From: Listeria monocytogenes | Lineage (GTDB): Bacteria; Bacillota; Bacilli; Lactobacillales; Listeriaceae | Reading direction: 5' to 3' | Length of the DNA stretch: 64,000 nt | Assembly: GCF_013282665.1 (NCBI RefSeq) | Contig: NZ_CP054041.1 | Span: 2,214,001-2,278,000 of the forward strand | Shown: positions 1 to 10,767 of the stretch, piece by piece | Numbering within the stretch: the stretch's first letter is position 1 | Layout of the letters: the number at the start of each line of letters is the position of its first letter | Translations under genes and position numbers: made by a program | Notes under the pieces: model-generated | The model's database searches: none | Seen by the model: the letters and a program-made list of their open reading frames with translations, nothing else | Told to the model about the DNA's origin: nothing

Positions 1-962
1 TGTTTTTACGGAAAAATCGGAATTGGTTTGAAATGTTCCAATTGTATTATGCATTAGGACGAACTAAAACAATTGTATTAGATGATTATTACAACAAAAT
101 TTATGGTTTGAAGTTTAATAAAAAGACACATGTGGTACAATCATGGCATGCGACAGGGGCTTTCAAGAAGTTTGGCTTTAGTGCCCTTGAAGGTACAGAT
201 GCTAATACAGAAGAATTTGAAACACGTGCCCATTCACCTTACACAGATGTTCTTGTTAGTTCGGAAGGCATAATTCCAGAATATATGGAAGCTTTTAGAA
301 AACAAGCTAATCAAATTAAACCTATTGGTGTACCTAGAACAGATGTGTTTTTTGATCAAGAATATGTGGCATATACAAAAGAAAAATATATGAAAATGTA
401 TCCGCAACTTCGCGACAAGAAAGTGTTGCTTTATGCGCCAACTTTCCGCGGTGGGCCAAATGAACGTTTTAATTATAGCGTTGTACTTGATATCGCTGCT
501 TTGAAAAAAGAACTTGGTGATACACATATTTTAATTTTAAAATTCCATCCTGTTATTAAAAACGTGTCATTTAATGTGGATAAAAATGATTCATTCATTT
601 TAGATTTGACGTCGAACAACGATATTAATGATCTAATGCTATTTAGTGATGCGCTTATTACGGATTATTCTTCAGTTATTTTTGAATTTAGTTTAATGAA
701 TAAGCCAATTTATTTCTTTGCATATGATATTGATGATTATTTGGATGAACGTGGATTTTATTTTGATTACAAAGCAACTATTCCTGGCGAAGTTTTCAAA
801 GATACTCCGTCGCTCATTGAGTCAATTAAAACGGAAAATTATAATTACGACGAACTGGAAGTCTTTAAAAAGAAATTTGTTGGAAGCCTAGATGGCAATT
901 CAACGAAGCGTTTTGTAGAGACCTATATTGTTCAAGCGAATGAGGAAGTGAAAGATTTATGA
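1..962 (+). CDS. CDP-glycerol/ribitol phosphotransferase-like, 5' end cut
   Basis: The reading frame is open from the first bases of the window through the ATG at 33 to the stop at 962, so the true start probably lies outside and the visible 309 residues from that ATG are only the C-terminal part. It carries the hallmarks of the TagB/TagF/TarL family that transfers polyol phosphates from CDP-polyols onto teichoic acid primers: a WHATGAFKKFG motif near visible residue 38, YAPTFRG near 136, KFHP and ITDYSSVIFEF near 207. It overlaps the next gene by 4 bp (ATGA). The exact substrate (glycerol or ribitol phosphate) cannot be told from sequence alone. Confidence 0.85.
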   Translation, partial: FLRKNRNWFEMFQLYYALGRTKTIVLDDYYNKIYGLKFNKKTHVVQSWHATGAFKKFGFSALEGTDANTEEFETRAHSPYTDVLVSSEGIIPEYMEAFRKQANQIKPIGVPRTDVFFDQEYVAYTKEKYMKMYPQLRDKKVLLYAPTFRGGPNERFNYSVVLDIAALKKELGDTHILILKFHPVIKNVSFNVDKNDSFILDLTSNNDINDLMLFSDALITDYSSVIFEFSLMNKPIYFFAYDIDDYLDERGFYFDYKATIPGEVFKDTPSLIESIKTENYNYDELEVFKKKFVGSLDGNSTKRFVETYIVQANEEVKDL

Positions 963-1969
963 GTATAGTAGTGGAACAACTCGTTATGAAAGATACTGGT
1001 GAGAGATGGGGAAGTCCTTATCTTTTAGAGCAACTAAAGAAAAACGTTGCTACTACAACAGCAGATTTTGTTATTGTTTGTTCGAGAAGTGATCAAAATA
1101 TTCTTTCGCAAATGCAAGACTATCTTGCTCGTTTCGCTGATAATATGGTCGGTGCTGACATTCATTTATTTAACCAAAACCCTCTGTTTGTACAACATTT
1201 ACGGAAATTGCCAAATGAAGATAGTTATGAAATGACAGATACACTGCAATTTTTAGAGGAAACGATTCCGAATCCAACTAGCACTTATTTGGAACGTGAT
1301 CCACATATGTTGCTTGAAGAAATGGGGCAATATATTTTGTATAATGTCGCTTTTTTGAAAGCATACTTTGAAAAGGCAGAAAGTACGCATGAATTAATTA
1401 ATATTTTTCATCAAGCCAATATGATTTGGAAACATAGTGTTTTGGAAGAAACGAAGAAAAATGAAGAGAAAATGAAAGTTCCAGATAATTACTTGATCAA
1501 TGATATGGTTGATTGTTGGTCGTATTATCGAAACTTGGAAAACAAGTATACTTCTTTAAGTTTAGAGTTACTAGATTTTGACAAGAATTTATTTAACTAT
1601 TTGATTCGAACCAAACTAGGGCCAATTTTTCAAAAGAAATTAATGGCGGAAGATTTAACGGATGCAGTTGATGCAATTGATGCGCTTACTGTTTTTCTTG
1701 AAACGAATAATAAACGCCTTGTAAGTGAACTTGTTTCATTAGGGTACTTTTATATACAAGTTCCGGTGAAAGAGTATTCGAATTGGGGAAATAATAAACA
1801 ATTTGGAACGGCTTATTTAAAATTCTTAAAAGTTCTTTTTGATAAAATGCATTATCAAACAAAACAATATTATTTAAGTTATTATCGCCGAGCGACAAAT
1901 GCAGTGTATAAAGCAGTTGGTTTAAATTCTTTAAATCCTATTGCCAAAAGTTATAAGCTGTACTATTAG
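959..1969 (+). CDS. Hypothetical protein of the teichoic acid cluster
   Basis: A 336-residue soluble protein without a family I recognise. It is rich in Leu, Glu and Asn, with no signal peptide or membrane segment. The start ATG at 959 overlaps the stop of the phosphotransferase gene (ATGA), so the two are surely co-transcribed and translationally coupled. A strong hairpin directly after the stop ends the unit. Position suggests an accessory role in wall polymer assembly, but this is inference only. Confidence 0.7.
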   Translation: MSIVVEQLVMKDTGERWGSPYLLEQLKKNVATTTADFVIVCSRSDQNILSQMQDYLARFADNMVGADIHLFNQNPLFVQHLRKLPNEDSYEMTDTLQFLEETIPNPTSTYLERDPHMLLEEMGQYILYNVAFLKAYFEKAESTHELINIFHQANMIWKHSVLEETKKNEEKMKVPDNYLINDMVDCWSYYRNLENKYTSLSLELLDFDKNLFNYLIRTKLGPIFQKKLMAEDLTDAVDAIDALTVFLETNNKRLVSELVSLGYFYIQVPVKEYSNWGNNKQFGTAYLKFLKVLFDKMHYQTKQYYLSYYRRATNAVYKAVGLNSLNPIAKSYKLYY

Positions 1970-1977
1970 TTGCATGC

Positions 1978-2018
1978 AAAAAGAGATGACAAAATTTTCA
2001 TTTGTCATCTCTTTTTTT
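1978..2018. terminator. Bidirectional terminator
   Basis: A 16-bp near-perfect stem (AAAAAGAGATGACAAA pairing with TTTGTCATCTCTTTTT) is flanked by A and T tracts. It sits between the convergent ends of the hypothetical gene (stop 1969) and galU (stop 2017), so it can serve both. Confidence 0.85.
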
Positions 2019-2904
2019 ATTTTTTATCGTTTTTATGAATTTGGTTATATAAGTCGTCAATCAAATCTTTCACATCATCTTTGATTTCGGGATGCTTCAA
2101 AGCGAATTGCATCGTTGTTTGGATAAAGCCGAATTTATCGCCAACGTCAAAGCGCTGTCCTTCAAAGTCATAAGCAAATACACGTTGTACTTCATTCAAA
2201 CTGTTGATTGCATCAGTTAATTGAATTTCACCGCCAGCACCAGGTTTTTGTGTTTCTAAGAAGTCAAAAATTTGTGGTGTTAATAAATAACGTCCAAGGA
2301 TGGCTAAATCAGAAGGTGCACTAGCAGGATCTGGTTTTTCCACAAAACCTTTTACATTATATAAGTTTTTATCATATTCATTAATTGGATCAATAATACC
2401 ATAACGATATGTCTCTTCGTGAGGGACAGTTTGGACTCCGATGACAGAACTATGCGTTTTTTCGTATTGATTCATTAATTGTTTGGAACAAGGGATTTTG
2501 GATTCAACAATGTCATCACCTAACATAACGATAAATGGTTCATTGCCTACAAAACCTTTTGCTTGAAGGATGGCATCACCAAGTCCTTTTGGTTTCGCTT
2601 GACGAATAAAGTGCAAGTTAATGTTAGTTGTTTGCTCTACTAAATGTAGTAATTCAAGTTTATTTTTTTCCCGTAAATTGTTTTCAAGTTCAGGGACGGA
2701 ATCAAAATGGTCTTCAATCGCGCGTTTACCTTTACCGGTTACAATTAAAATATCTTCTATACCGGATGCTACTGCTTCTTCTACTATGTATTGTATGGTT
2801 GGTTTATCCACAATGGGTAAGATTTCTTTAGGCATTGCTTTGGTTGCTGGTAAAAAGCGGGTTCCTAAACCAGCAGCCGGAATTACAGCTTTTTTTACTC
2901 TCAT
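2017..2904 (-). CDS. galU: UTP-glucose-1-phosphate uridylyltransferase
   Basis: 295 residues, the normal length for bacterial GalU/GtaB. The N-terminus has the nucleotidyltransferase signature [17 protein letters not shown] with the activating Lys, followed by LGDDI near 130, VEKP near 188 and [10 protein letters not shown] near 225. The enzyme makes UDP-glucose from UTP and glucose-1-phosphate for sugar decoration of teichoic acids and for glycolipid anchors. It is transcribed against its neighbours as a single gene. AGAAGGAG lies at the right distance before the ATG. Confidence 0.95.
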   Translation of the reverse strand: MRVKKAVIPAAGLGTRFLPATKAMPKEILPIVDKPTIQYIVEEAVASGIEDILIVTGKGKRAIEDHFDSVPELENNLREKNKLELLHLVEQTTNINLHFIRQAKPKGLGDAILQAKGFVGNEPFIVMLGDDIVESKIPCSKQLMNQYEKTHSSVIGVQTVPHEETYRYGIIDPINEYDKNLYNVKGFVEKPDPASAPSDLAILGRYLLTPQIFDFLETQKPGAGGEIQLTDAINSLNEVQRVFAYDFEGQRFDVGDKFGFIQTTMQFALKHPEIKDDVKDLIDDLYNQIHKNDKK

Positions 2905-3077
2905 ATTTAATAATCTCCTTCTAATCTATATTCATATAGTCCCACTCAATTATACATAGGGGGCTTTGGGTTTACAAGTTTTTAATGGTTTGGTTTATAA
3001 TTTGATACTTTATTACAAGGTGTTTAATTAAAATACTTTATAGCGCAGATCGAAGCTAGTTTGTTATACAAGTTTTA

Positions 3078-3086
3078 TGTTATAAT
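3078..3086 (+). promoter_or_regulatory. Extended -10 promoter of tarIJ
   Basis: TGTTATAAT is an extended -10 element (TGn plus a perfect TATAAT at 3081-3086) about 40 bp before the tarI start. No good -35 box is seen at the standard spacing, which is typical of extended -10 promoters. Confidence 0.5.
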
Positions 3087-3127
3087 GTAACATGTCAATA
3101 TAAAAAACAGTTAAAGGAGATTAGAGG

Positions 3128-3841
3128 ATGATATACGCTCAAATTTTAGCTGGAGGAAAAGGTACGCGGATGGGTAACGTTAGCATGCCGAAACAATTTC
3201 TACCTCTAAATGGTAAACCAATTATTGTTCATACCGTTGAAAAATTTATTCTAAATACTCGATTTGATAAAATTCTTATTTCCTCACCGAAAGAATGGAT
3301 GAACCACGCTGAGGATAATATTAAAAAGTATATTTCTGATGATCGTATTATAGTCATTGAAGGCGGAGAAGACCGCAATGAAACAATTATGAATGGTATT
3401 CGTTTTGTGGAAAAAACTTATGGCTTAACAGATGATGATATTATCGTGACACATGATGCTGTTCGACCATTTTTAACACACCGTATTATTGAAGAAAATA
3501 TAGATGCTGCGCTTGAAACAGGAGCAGTAGATACGGTTATTGAAGCACTTGATACAATCGTTGAATCAAGCAATCATGAGGTGATTACAGATATTCCGGT
3601 CAGAGATCACATGTATCAAGGACAAACACCGCAAAGCTTCAATATGAAAAAAGTGTATAACCACTACCAAAATCTAACACCGGAGAAAAAACAAATTCTA
3701 ACGGATGCATGTAAAATTTGTTTGCTTGCTGGCGATGATGTGAAATTAGTTAAAGGTGAAATTTTCAACATTAAGATTACGACGCCTTACGATTTGAAAG
3801 TAGCGAATGCGATTATTCAGGAGCGGATAGCCAATGATTAA
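3128..3841 (+). CDS. tarI: Ribitol-5-phosphate cytidylyltransferase
   Basis: 237 residues of the IspD/TarI family. The motifs [10 protein letters not shown] and MPKQFLPL at the N-terminus bind [11 protein letters not shown] lies near residue 113 and QTPQSF near 165. Coupling with a TarJ-type dehydrogenase marks it as TarI, which makes CDP-ribitol, rather than the isoprenoid enzyme IspD. Start ATG follows AAAGGAG. It overlaps tarJ by 8 bp. Confidence 0.9.
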   Translation: MIYAQILAGGKGTRMGNVSMPKQFLPLNGKPIIVHTVEKFILNTRFDKILISSPKEWMNHAEDNIKKYISDDRIIVIEGGEDRNETIMNGIRFVEKTYGLTDDDIIVTHDAVRPFLTHRIIEENIDAALETGAVDTVIEALDTIVESSNHEVITDIPVRDHMYQGQTPQSFNMKKVYNHYQNLTPEKKQILTDACKICLLAGDDVKLVKGEIFNIKITTPYDLKVANAIIQERIAND

Positions 3842-4859
3842 TCAAGTATATAGACTTGTGTCAGAGAGACAGTTTGAAGTTGCCAATGTGGACGAATCAT
3901 TAACAGGTGATGTGGTTGTTGTTAGACCGACTCATTTATCTATTTGTGCGGCAGATCAACGTTACTATACAGGTTCTAGAGGAAAAGAAATGTTATCTAA
4001 AAAACTTCCAATGGCGCTTATTCATGAAGGCGTTGGCGAAGTTGTTTATGATGCGACGAAAGAGTTTAAACCTGGAACAAAAGTTGTCATGATTCCAAAT
4101 ACACCATTTGAGAATGATCCAGTCATTGCTGAGAACTATTTACGTTCGAGTAAATTCCGTTCTAGTGGTTATGATGGCTTAATGCAGGATTATGTGTTTA
4201 TGCGTCGTGACCGCGTAGTGGCATTACCGGATGATATTAACATGAAAGTAGCTGCTTTCTCAGAGCTGATTTCCGTGGCAGTTCACGCTATTTTACGCTT
4301 TGAAGGAAAAAGTAATGCTAACCGGGAATCTTTTGGTGTGTGGGGCGACGGGAACTTAGGTTTCATCACTTCTTTACTACTGAAAAATTGGTATCCAGAT
4401 AGCAAAGTTTACATTTTTGGTAAAACACCATATAAATTAGACTTCTTTTCTTTTGTGGATGGTGCTTATGCGATTGATGATGTTCCGGCTGATTTAGTTA
4501 TTGATCAAGCATTCGAATGTGCTGGAGGAATGGGTAGTCAGTACGCGGTGAGTCAAATTATTGATGTCATTAAACCAGAAGGAACCATTTCCTTACTTGG
4601 TGTTTCGGAGTATCCGATTGAATTTAATTCACGTATGGTACTTGAAAAAGGACTGACCGTTTATGGAAGTAGTCGTAGCGGACGTATTGATTTTGAGAAG
4701 ACAGTGGAGTTCTTATCAACTAATAAACGCGGAGTAGAATATTTACAAAATCTTGTTGGGGAAGTTCATACGGTTCATTCCATTCAAGATGTTATCGAAG
4801 CATTTGAAGCTGATTTACGTAGTCCATGGGGCAAGAGCGTTATGGAGTGGAAGATATAA
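3834..4859 (+). CDS. tarJ: Ribulose-5-phosphate reductase
   Basis: 341-residue medium-chain dehydrogenase that reduces D-ribulose-5-phosphate to ribitol-5-phosphate for TarI. It shows [10 protein letters not shown] near residue 39, IHEGVGEV near 63 (the conserved GHE-like metal region) and a nucleotide-binding loop WGDGNLGF near 170. Overlap with tarI implies coupled synthesis of the two consecutive pathway enzymes. Confidence 0.9.
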   Translation: MINQVYRLVSERQFEVANVDESLTGDVVVVRPTHLSICAADQRYYTGSRGKEMLSKKLPMALIHEGVGEVVYDATKEFKPGTKVVMIPNTPFENDPVIAENYLRSSKFRSSGYDGLMQDYVFMRRDRVVALPDDINMKVAAFSELISVAVHAILRFEGKSNANRESFGVWGDGNLGFITSLLLKNWYPDSKVYIFGKTPYKLDFFSFVDGAYAIDDVPADLVIDQAFECAGGMGSQYAVSQIIDVIKPEGTISLLGVSEYPIEFNSRMVLEKGLTVYGSSRSGRIDFEKTVEFLSTNKRGVEYLQNLVGEVHTVHSIQDVIEAFEADLRSPWGKSVMEWKI

Positions 4860-5002
4860 TAAAACATTGGGGAGTTTAGGTTGTAAGCTGATGAATTTGT
4901 TTGCTAAAGTATTTTTTAGGAAGCAAGAAAATCGAACGTAAGTATTCGATGCTCATTTGCTAAATCCTTCACTTCCCAGCTTTTATATGGAGAGGAAAAA
5001 GA

Positions 5003-6382
5003 ATGAAATTTGCGATTATAATGCCTTTTTACAATGCGGAAAAAAGGTTAGCATTATCCATAGATAGTATAATTAAGCAGTCTTACAGCTTTTTGAAGCA
5101 TGTGGAAGTACTGCTTATTAATGATGGAAGCACGGATGGAAGTGGCGCTATCGCAAATCGTTACGCTACAAAATATCCTAACAATATCCGCGTGTTGACC
5201 GTTCCAAATGGTGGACCGGCAAAAGCGCGTAATATCGGAATACATAATGTAAGGGAAGATACTGATTTTGTTGGTTTTTTAGACGCCGATGATATAATGT
5301 CAGAGAATACGCTAGCAAGTATAGTGGCATTCCTAAATGAGTCTAACGTACCTATGCTTGTACCAGCTTTTTATTACTTAGATGATTTTGGAAGCAAGCA
5401 AAAAATTTCACCACATAAATTAAATTACCGTTTTGTAAATGGAAATCGAGTTGCTGATATCGAAAAAGAACCGGAAGCAATTCATTTTTATATTGGCGGT
5501 ACTTTTTTGCGTTATGATTGTTTGAAAGAATTTACTTTTGATGAGTCACTTTATTTTGCGGAAGATCAGTTATTAATTACGCAGTTCTTACTGCAAAATC
5601 GGCGTTATGGCTTGATTGCAGATGCGGGTTATTATTACTATCGTGATTTACAGCAAAAAGCTTCTTTAGTAAGTTCGTCTTGGAAAAAAACAGAAAGATA
5701 CACACCGTTTTTGCAGAAGGTATATCAAACTTATTTAACCGACTCGAAAGAAATATTTGGTAAGGTGATTCCATATGTGAAGTATCTAATTGCGTACCAT
5801 GCAAAATTGTTTTTTTATAAAGAAAATATTTATTTTCGGAAAGTTTTAAACGAATCGGAGCAAGCAATTTTCGTGCAGGAATTACAAAAGATTTTACAGG
5901 AAGTCGGAGCTAGCACGATTATGGAATTAGACACACCTCTCGTAGTAAAAGAAATGATGTGCTCGATTTTGCAAAATGGATGGCCACTGCAATTCGAAAC
6001 AGCTGAAAAACAAGGTATTCCACTTGTGACAGTGAAAGAAAATTATCGTATCGGTAAAACAGTCGCGATTGAATTACTCCTAGAAGAAGCAAATATTCGT
6101 GATGGCAAATGGCTTGCTCGCACGTCTTTTAAAGAAATGCCAGCTCAGTTAGTCAAACGAAAAGAGAATCAAACCATTTGGGACGTCGTTGTCAGAGAAA
6201 AAGGCACAATAGAAAAAGCTGTATTTAAATTAAAACCGTATCAAACGAAAGCGCGTCTTTTTTATCAAGATGAGGAAAAGGAAACGCCTATCGCCGACAT
6301 AAATATCATAAGTAGCATTTTAGGGAAATTAAAACGAAATCGAGCGTTAAAGCGAAAGTTTAAACAGGGGGGAGTATCCTGA
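5003..6382 (+). CDS. Family 2 glycosyltransferase (teichoic acid)
   Basis: 459 residues with an N-terminal GT-A domain: IIMPFYNAE at the start, INDGSTDGS near 38, NGGPAKARNIG near 69 and the metal-binding FLDADD near 92. The C-terminal 150 residues form a separate accessory domain of unknown job. It ends with a 1-base overlap on the next polymerase gene. Neighbouring CDP-ribitol genes suggest it adds a sugar to, or into, the poly-ribitol chain. Which sugar is not evident. Confidence 0.8.
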   Translation: MKFAIIMPFYNAEKRLALSIDSIIKQSYSFLKHVEVLLINDGSTDGSGAIANRYATKYPNNIRVLTVPNGGPAKARNIGIHNVREDTDFVGFLDADDIMSENTLASIVAFLNESNVPMLVPAFYYLDDFGSKQKISPHKLNYRFVNGNRVADIEKEPEAIHFYIGGTFLRYDCLKEFTFDESLYFAEDQLLITQFLLQNRRYGLIADAGYYYYRDLQQKASLVSSSWKKTERYTPFLQKVYQTYLTDSKEIFGKVIPYVKYLIAYHAKLFFYKENIYFRKVLNESEQAIFVQELQKILQEVGASTIMELDTPLVVKEMMCSILQNGWPLQFETAEKQGIPLVTVKENYRIGKTVAIELLLEEANIRDGKWLARTSFKEMPAQLVKRKENQTIWDVVVREKGTIEKAVFKLKPYQTKARLFYQDEEKETPIADINIISSILGKLKRNRALKRKFKQGGVS

Positions 6383-7536
6383 TGAAGTTAGTACAAAAAG
6401 TGTATTATTTGTTATTTAGGCTAGTAGGATTTTTACCGCGAAAAAAAGATTTAGTGATATTTGAAAGCTTTTCAGGTAAGCAATACAGCTGTAATCCGCG
6501 GGCTATTTATGAATATATGGAGGAGCATAATCCGGAATACGAATTATTATGGAGTGTTAATCCAAAATTTGCGCCTATTTTTGAAGCCTATGGAGTTCCT
6601 TATGTGAAGCGTTTTTCTGTTAGTTGGTTATTTAAAATGGGGCTCGCTAAGTATTGGATTTCTAATAGTAGACTTCCTTTAGAACTACCAAAACCGAAAA
6701 AAACGATTTATGTCCAAACTTGGCATGGAACCCCCCTAAAAAAATTAGGTGTGGATATGGAAGAAGTACATATTCCAGGGCAAACAACGGAACAGTACAA
6801 AGCAGATTTTGTAAAAGAAGCACAGAAATGGGATTATTTAATTTCTCCTAATGCTTATTCTAGCGCTATTTTCAGGCGTGCATTTGGTTTTAATGGTGAG
6901 ATGATTGAGTCGGGCTATCCGCGGAATGATATTTTATTTAGTGCCGATAAAGAGCTAAAAATAGCTAACATAAAAAAAGAGTTAAATATAGCACCAGAGA
7001 AAAAAATTATTTTATATGCACCAACATGGCGCGATAATGACTTTTATGAAGCTGGGAAATATAAATTTGACTTAAAAATTGATATCGAAAAAATGCAAGA
7101 AAAATTTGGGGATGATATTGTACTACTTGTGCGTATGCATTATCTAGTTGCGGAACATTTTGATTTCATGCAGTATGGTGATTTTGTCCGCGATGCTTCA
7201 AATCATGAAGATATACGCGATTTATATTTAGTGAGTGATTTGTTGATTACTGATTATTCCTCTGTATTTTTTGATTATGCGAATTTACAGCGTCCTATGT
7301 TGTTTTATACGTATGATTTGGCGGAATATCGTGATACATTACGTGGCTTTTACTTTGATTTTGAAAAGAATGCTCCTGGTCCGCTTGTGGAGACGAATGA
7401 AGAGTTAATGAGTGAACTGGAAAAAATGCTTGAAAATCCACCTAAAATAGAAGACAGCTTTTTGGAGCAGTTTTGTACTTGGGAAGATGGTCATGCAGCA
7501 GAGAAAACAGTGAAAATCATTTTTGCTGAAAAATAG
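6382..7536 (+). CDS. CDP-ribitol/glycerol phosphotransferase (TarL-like)
   Basis: 384 residues with the complete Glyphos_transf signature: FESFSGKQYSCNPRAIYEY near 30, TWHGTPLKKLG near 114, YAPTWRDNDFY near 212, VRMHY near 250 and ITDYSSVFFDYA near 289. The WHGTPLKKLG form is typical of the TagF/TarL polymerase branch. It overlaps the upstream glycosyltransferase by one base and is followed directly by a paralogue, so the three work as one unit. Confidence 0.88.
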   Translation: MKLVQKVYYLLFRLVGFLPRKKDLVIFESFSGKQYSCNPRAIYEYMEEHNPEYELLWSVNPKFAPIFEAYGVPYVKRFSVSWLFKMGLAKYWISNSRLPLELPKPKKTIYVQTWHGTPLKKLGVDMEEVHIPGQTTEQYKADFVKEAQKWDYLISPNAYSSAIFRRAFGFNGEMIESGYPRNDILFSADKELKIANIKKELNIAPEKKIILYAPTWRDNDFYEAGKYKFDLKIDIEKMQEKFGDDIVLLVRMHYLVAEHFDFMQYGDFVRDASNHEDIRDLYLVSDLLITDYSSVFFDYANLQRPMLFYTYDLAEYRDTLRGFYFDFEKNAPGPLVETNEELMSELEKMLENPPKIEDSFLEQFCTWEDGHAAEKTVKIIFAEK

Positions 7537-7548
7537 GTGGTGGGAATT

Positions 7549-8700
7549 TTGAAAGAAGTAGCGATTTATATTTATATGCTTGCTGTTAAGATAACTGGCT
7601 GTTTAGCGAGGATTTTTCCAGTTAAACAAAAAGTGGTACTACTAGTTAGCTTTCCAGAAAATCCCACTGCAATAATAAAGCAAATGAACGAAATGAAAGT
7701 CACGCCAAAAACGGTTGTTTTCTATGACCCAAGAGTGGATGTGACCGGTTTTCATTTTGATTTTATCCAATTAAAGCCCAAAAAAATCAAGCACTTTATC
7801 TCGTTAATGTTCCATCTGAATACGGCAAAAGTGGTCATTACGGATAATTATTTCGTGGAATTAGCTGGATTAAAAGAACGTAAAAATGTGACCTGCATCC
7901 AAATTTGGCATGCGAATGGAGCACTGAAAAAATTCGGCTGGGAAGATAAAGCAGCGCAAAAAAGAAGCGCGAGCGATAAAAAAAGATTTCAAGAAGTATA
8001 CAGACGTTTTTCAAAAGTGCTTGTCGGATCAGATGAAATGGCAGCCATTTTCCAAAAGTCGTTTTTACTAGACGATTCGCACATGTTGAAGCTGGGAATT
8101 CCGAGAACGGACAATTTCTTCAACCAACAACAATTGAAAGAAAATGCCGAATGGACAAATACCAAATTACATCTTTCAAACAAAAAGAAATTATTGTACG
8201 CGCCGACATTCCGTGATGAGGAGCTTCAAAGTACCACGCTGCATTTAGATATCGCGAAGATGAAACAAGCGCTCGGAAACGAGTACCAATTAATTTTAAA
8301 ATTACATCCATCTATAAGTAATGATTTAGATAAAGTAGTGGATGATTTTGTTGTGTACGCGGACAAAGAAACACCAATTGAGACGATACTACCAGCCATA
8401 GATGTGTTGATTACTGATTATTCGTCTATTCCATTTGAATTTGCTTTATTAGAAAAACCAATAATCTTTTTCACGTATGATTTAGAGGAATATGATCTGG
8501 CTAGAGGGTTGTCAGATGGTTTTTTAACAACAATTCCGGGACCGTTCGTTCATACCACCGAAGAGCTAATACAGTTAATTCAGCAAGATGCATTTGATTT
8601 AGAAATCGTTCGATCTTTTGCGGCCAAATGGAATAAATATTCAGATGGACATTCTAGTGAGCGCTTTGTTTCCTTTTTGAAAGAACAGCTAGAAAAGTAG
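7549..8700 (+). CDS. TagB/TarB-like phosphotransferase
   Basis: Probably starts at TTG 7549, since AGGTGG lies about 8 bases upstream; in-frame GTG codons at 7537 and 7540 lack a ribosome site. The protein of about 383 residues has IWHANGALKKFGW near 120, YAPTFRDEE near 218, KLHPS near 250 and ITDYSSIPFEFALL near 288. The shorter family form with WHANGALKKFG fits a TagB/TarB-type primase or a linkage enzyme. It is a paralogue of the genes at 1-962 and 6382-7536. Confidence 0.85.
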   Translation: MKEVAIYIYMLAVKITGCLARIFPVKQKVVLLVSFPENPTAIIKQMNEMKVTPKTVVFYDPRVDVTGFHFDFIQLKPKKIKHFISLMFHLNTAKVVITDNYFVELAGLKERKNVTCIQIWHANGALKKFGWEDKAAQKRSASDKKRFQEVYRRFSKVLVGSDEMAAIFQKSFLLDDSHMLKLGIPRTDNFFNQQQLKENAEWTNTKLHLSNKKKLLYAPTFRDEELQSTTLHLDIAKMKQALGNEYQLILKLHPSISNDLDKVVDDFVVYADKETPIETILPAIDVLITDYSSIPFEFALLEKPIIFFTYDLEEYDLARGLSDGFLTTIPGPFVHTTEELIQLIQQDAFDLEIVRSFAAKWNKYSDGHSSERFVSFLKEQLEK

Positions 8701-8764
8701 GATGGCTAACAAGTAGAGAAATTTTTGTTTTCTTGATATACTACTAAAGAAAGTAGGTGGGCTG

Positions 8765-9148
8765 ATGAAGAAAGTAATTACATATGGCACATTTGATTTA
8801 ATTCACTGGGGACATATTCGCTTATTAGAACGAGCAAAAGCTTTAGGGGATTACCTTATTGTAGCCATTTCAACAGATGAATTTAATCGAATCAAACACA
8901 AAGAAGCATACCATAACTTTGAACATCGCAAATTAATTTTAGAGGCAATCAGATATGTCGACGAAGTGATTCCAGAAACTAACTGGGAGCAAAAATTAGA
9001 AGATGTTAAAAATCGTGATATTGATATTTTTGTGATGGGTGATGATTGGGAAGGCGAATTTGACTTTTTAAAACCTTATTGTGAAGTGGTTTATTTACCA
9101 CGTACAGATGGCATTTCTACTTCTAAGATAAAAGACGATTTAAAATAA
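8765..9148 (+). CDS. tarD: Glycerol-3-phosphate cytidylyltransferase
   Basis: 127 residues, the normal size for TagD/TarD. It has the nucleotidyl-transferase motif GTFDLIHWGH near residue 8 (HxGH type) and RTDGISTSKI near the C-terminus. It makes CDP-glycerol for the linkage unit or for glycerol teichoic acid, so the cluster supplies both CDP-ribitol and CDP-glycerol. RBS GTAGGTGGGCTG precedes the ATG. Confidence 0.93.
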   Translation: MKKVITYGTFDLIHWGHIRLLERAKALGDYLIVAISTDEFNRIKHKEAYHNFEHRKLILEAIRYVDEVIPETNWEQKLEDVKNRDIDIFVMGDDWEGEFDFLKPYCEVVYLPRTDGISTSKIKDDLK

Positions 9149-9151
9149 GGG

Positions 9152-9215
9152 TAGCACAAAACTAGCAGACCGATAATGTTCAATTATTAGGTGGTGGGCT
9201 TGTTTTGTGCTATTA
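9152..9215 (+). terminator. Terminator after tarD
   Basis: TAGCACAAAAC pairs with GTTTTGTGCTA across a long loop, extended by AGC/GCT inside, followed by a short T-rich stretch. It separates the teichoic acid block from pncB. Confidence 0.7.
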
Positions 9216-9265
9216 TTATGTATAAATGATAACGCAAAGAACTAGTTATGTTAGGAGCAGAAGAA

Positions 9266-10756
9266 ATGACAAATTTATTTCAAGATGATAGTCTAACGCT
9301 GCATACAGACTTATATCAACTAAATATGATGAAAGCGTATTTTGACGATGGGCTTCATGAGCGTAGATCGGTATTTGAAGTGTTTTTCCGGGATATGCCA
9401 TTTGATTCGGGTTTTGTTGTGTTCGCTGGGCTAGAACGAATTATTCATTATATGCAAAATTTACATTTTACAGAAACGGATATTGCTTATTTACACGACG
9501 AACTTGGTTTTGATGGACCTTTTCTAGAATATTTACGTAACTTTAAATTTAAAGGAAACATTCTTGCTGCGAAAGAAGGGGAGTTTGTTTTTAAAACAGA
9601 GCCAATCCTTCAAGTAGAAGCTAGTCTAGCAGAAGCACAATTAATCGAAACAGCTTTGCTTAATATTGTGAATTTCCAAACGCTAATTGCAACTAAAGCG
9701 GCGCGAATCCGTTCGGTTATTGATGACGAAACGTTTGCCGAATTTGGTACAAGACGTGCACAAGAAATGGATGCGGCTATTTGGGGCACAAGAGCGGCTT
9801 ACATCGGCGGTTGTGATTCGACAAGTAATGTTCGCGCTGGAAAGATTTTCGGTATTCCTGTGTCTGGTACGATGGCACATGCGATGGTTCAGGCTTACCG
9901 CGATGAACTAGAAGCATTTCGAAGTTATGCAAAAACGCATTTTGATTCGATTTTCTTAGTAGATACATACGATACGCTAAAATCTGGCGTACCAAATGCG
10001 ATTAAAGTGGCGAAAGAAATGGGCGATAAAATTAACTTTGTCGGTATCCGCCTAGATAGTGGCGATATGGCTTTCTTATCTAAAAAAGCGCGCCAAATGT
10101 TAGATGAGGCTGGTTTTACAGAAGCCAAAATTTTTGCTTCGAGTGACCTAGACGAACATACTATTTTATCCCTAAAAGCCCAAAAAGCAAAAATCGATTC
10201 TTGGGGCGTTGGCACAAAACTGATTACCGCATACGACCAACCAGCACTAGGGGCCGTTTACAAAATGGCGGCGATTGCTGATGAAAATGATATTTTACAA
10301 GATTCGATTAAACTTTCAAGTAACACCGAAAAAGTGTCGACACCTGGTAAAAAGAAAGTTTACCGGATTATTACAAATGAAGATGGCTTGAAAGCAGAAG
10401 GAGATTATATTGCTTTAGCGGACGAATCACTCGAAAATGTCGATAAACTAACGATGTTCCACCCAGTTCATACGTATATTATGAAGACAGTCGAGAATTT
10501 CACTGCGCGTGAGCTACTTGTACCGATTTTTCAAAACGGAGAACTTGTGTATGATATGCCTTCACTAGATGAAATTAAAGCTTATAAAGAAGAAAACTTG
10601 GCGCTCCTTTGGGACGAGTATAAACGAACAGTTCGTCCAGAGCAATACCCAGTTGATTTAAGTGTAAAATGTTGGAAAAACAAGATGCGCAATATCGAAA
10701 AAGTGCGTAAAAGTGTCCAACTTCATTCACCAGTTGAACTAGATATGCCGTTTTAG
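9266..10756 (+). CDS. pncB: Nicotinate phosphoribosyltransferase
   Basis: About 496 residues from ATG 9266, chosen because TTAGGAGC lies just upstream; the earlier ATG at 9248 overlaps that site. [15 protein letters not shown] at the N-terminus and [17 protein letters not shown] and GIRLDSGDM further on are family signatures. It converts nicotinate and PRPP to nicotinate mononucleotide in NAD salvage. nadE follows after 11 bases, so the two NAD genes form an operon. Confidence 0.95.
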   Translation: MTNLFQDDSLTLHTDLYQLNMMKAYFDDGLHERRSVFEVFFRDMPFDSGFVVFAGLERIIHYMQNLHFTETDIAYLHDELGFDGPFLEYLRNFKFKGNILAAKEGEFVFKTEPILQVEASLAEAQLIETALLNIVNFQTLIATKAARIRSVIDDETFAEFGTRRAQEMDAAIWGTRAAYIGGCDSTSNVRAGKIFGIPVSGTMAHAMVQAYRDELEAFRSYAKTHFDSIFLVDTYDTLKSGVPNAIKVAKEMGDKINFVGIRLDSGDMAFLSKKARQMLDEAGFTEAKIFASSDLDEHTILSLKAQKAKIDSWGVGTKLITAYDQPALGAVYKMAAIADENDILQDSIKLSSNTEKVSTPGKKKVYRIITNEDGLKAEGDYIALADESLENVDKLTMFHPVHTYIMKTVENFTARELLVPIFQNGELVYDMPSLDEIKAYKEENLALLWDEYKRTVRPEQYPVDLSVKCWKNKMRNIEKVRKSVQLHSPVELDMPF

Positions 10757-10767
10757 GAGGAATTATA

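Noticed and set aside
2621..2959. Plus-strand frame opposite the start of galU
   Set aside because: No family, no ribosome site, and it lies against a certain gene.
7537..7548. GTG start of the TagB-like gene at 7537
   Set aside because: It overlaps the only ribosome site (AGGTGG); TTG 7549 has the right spacing.
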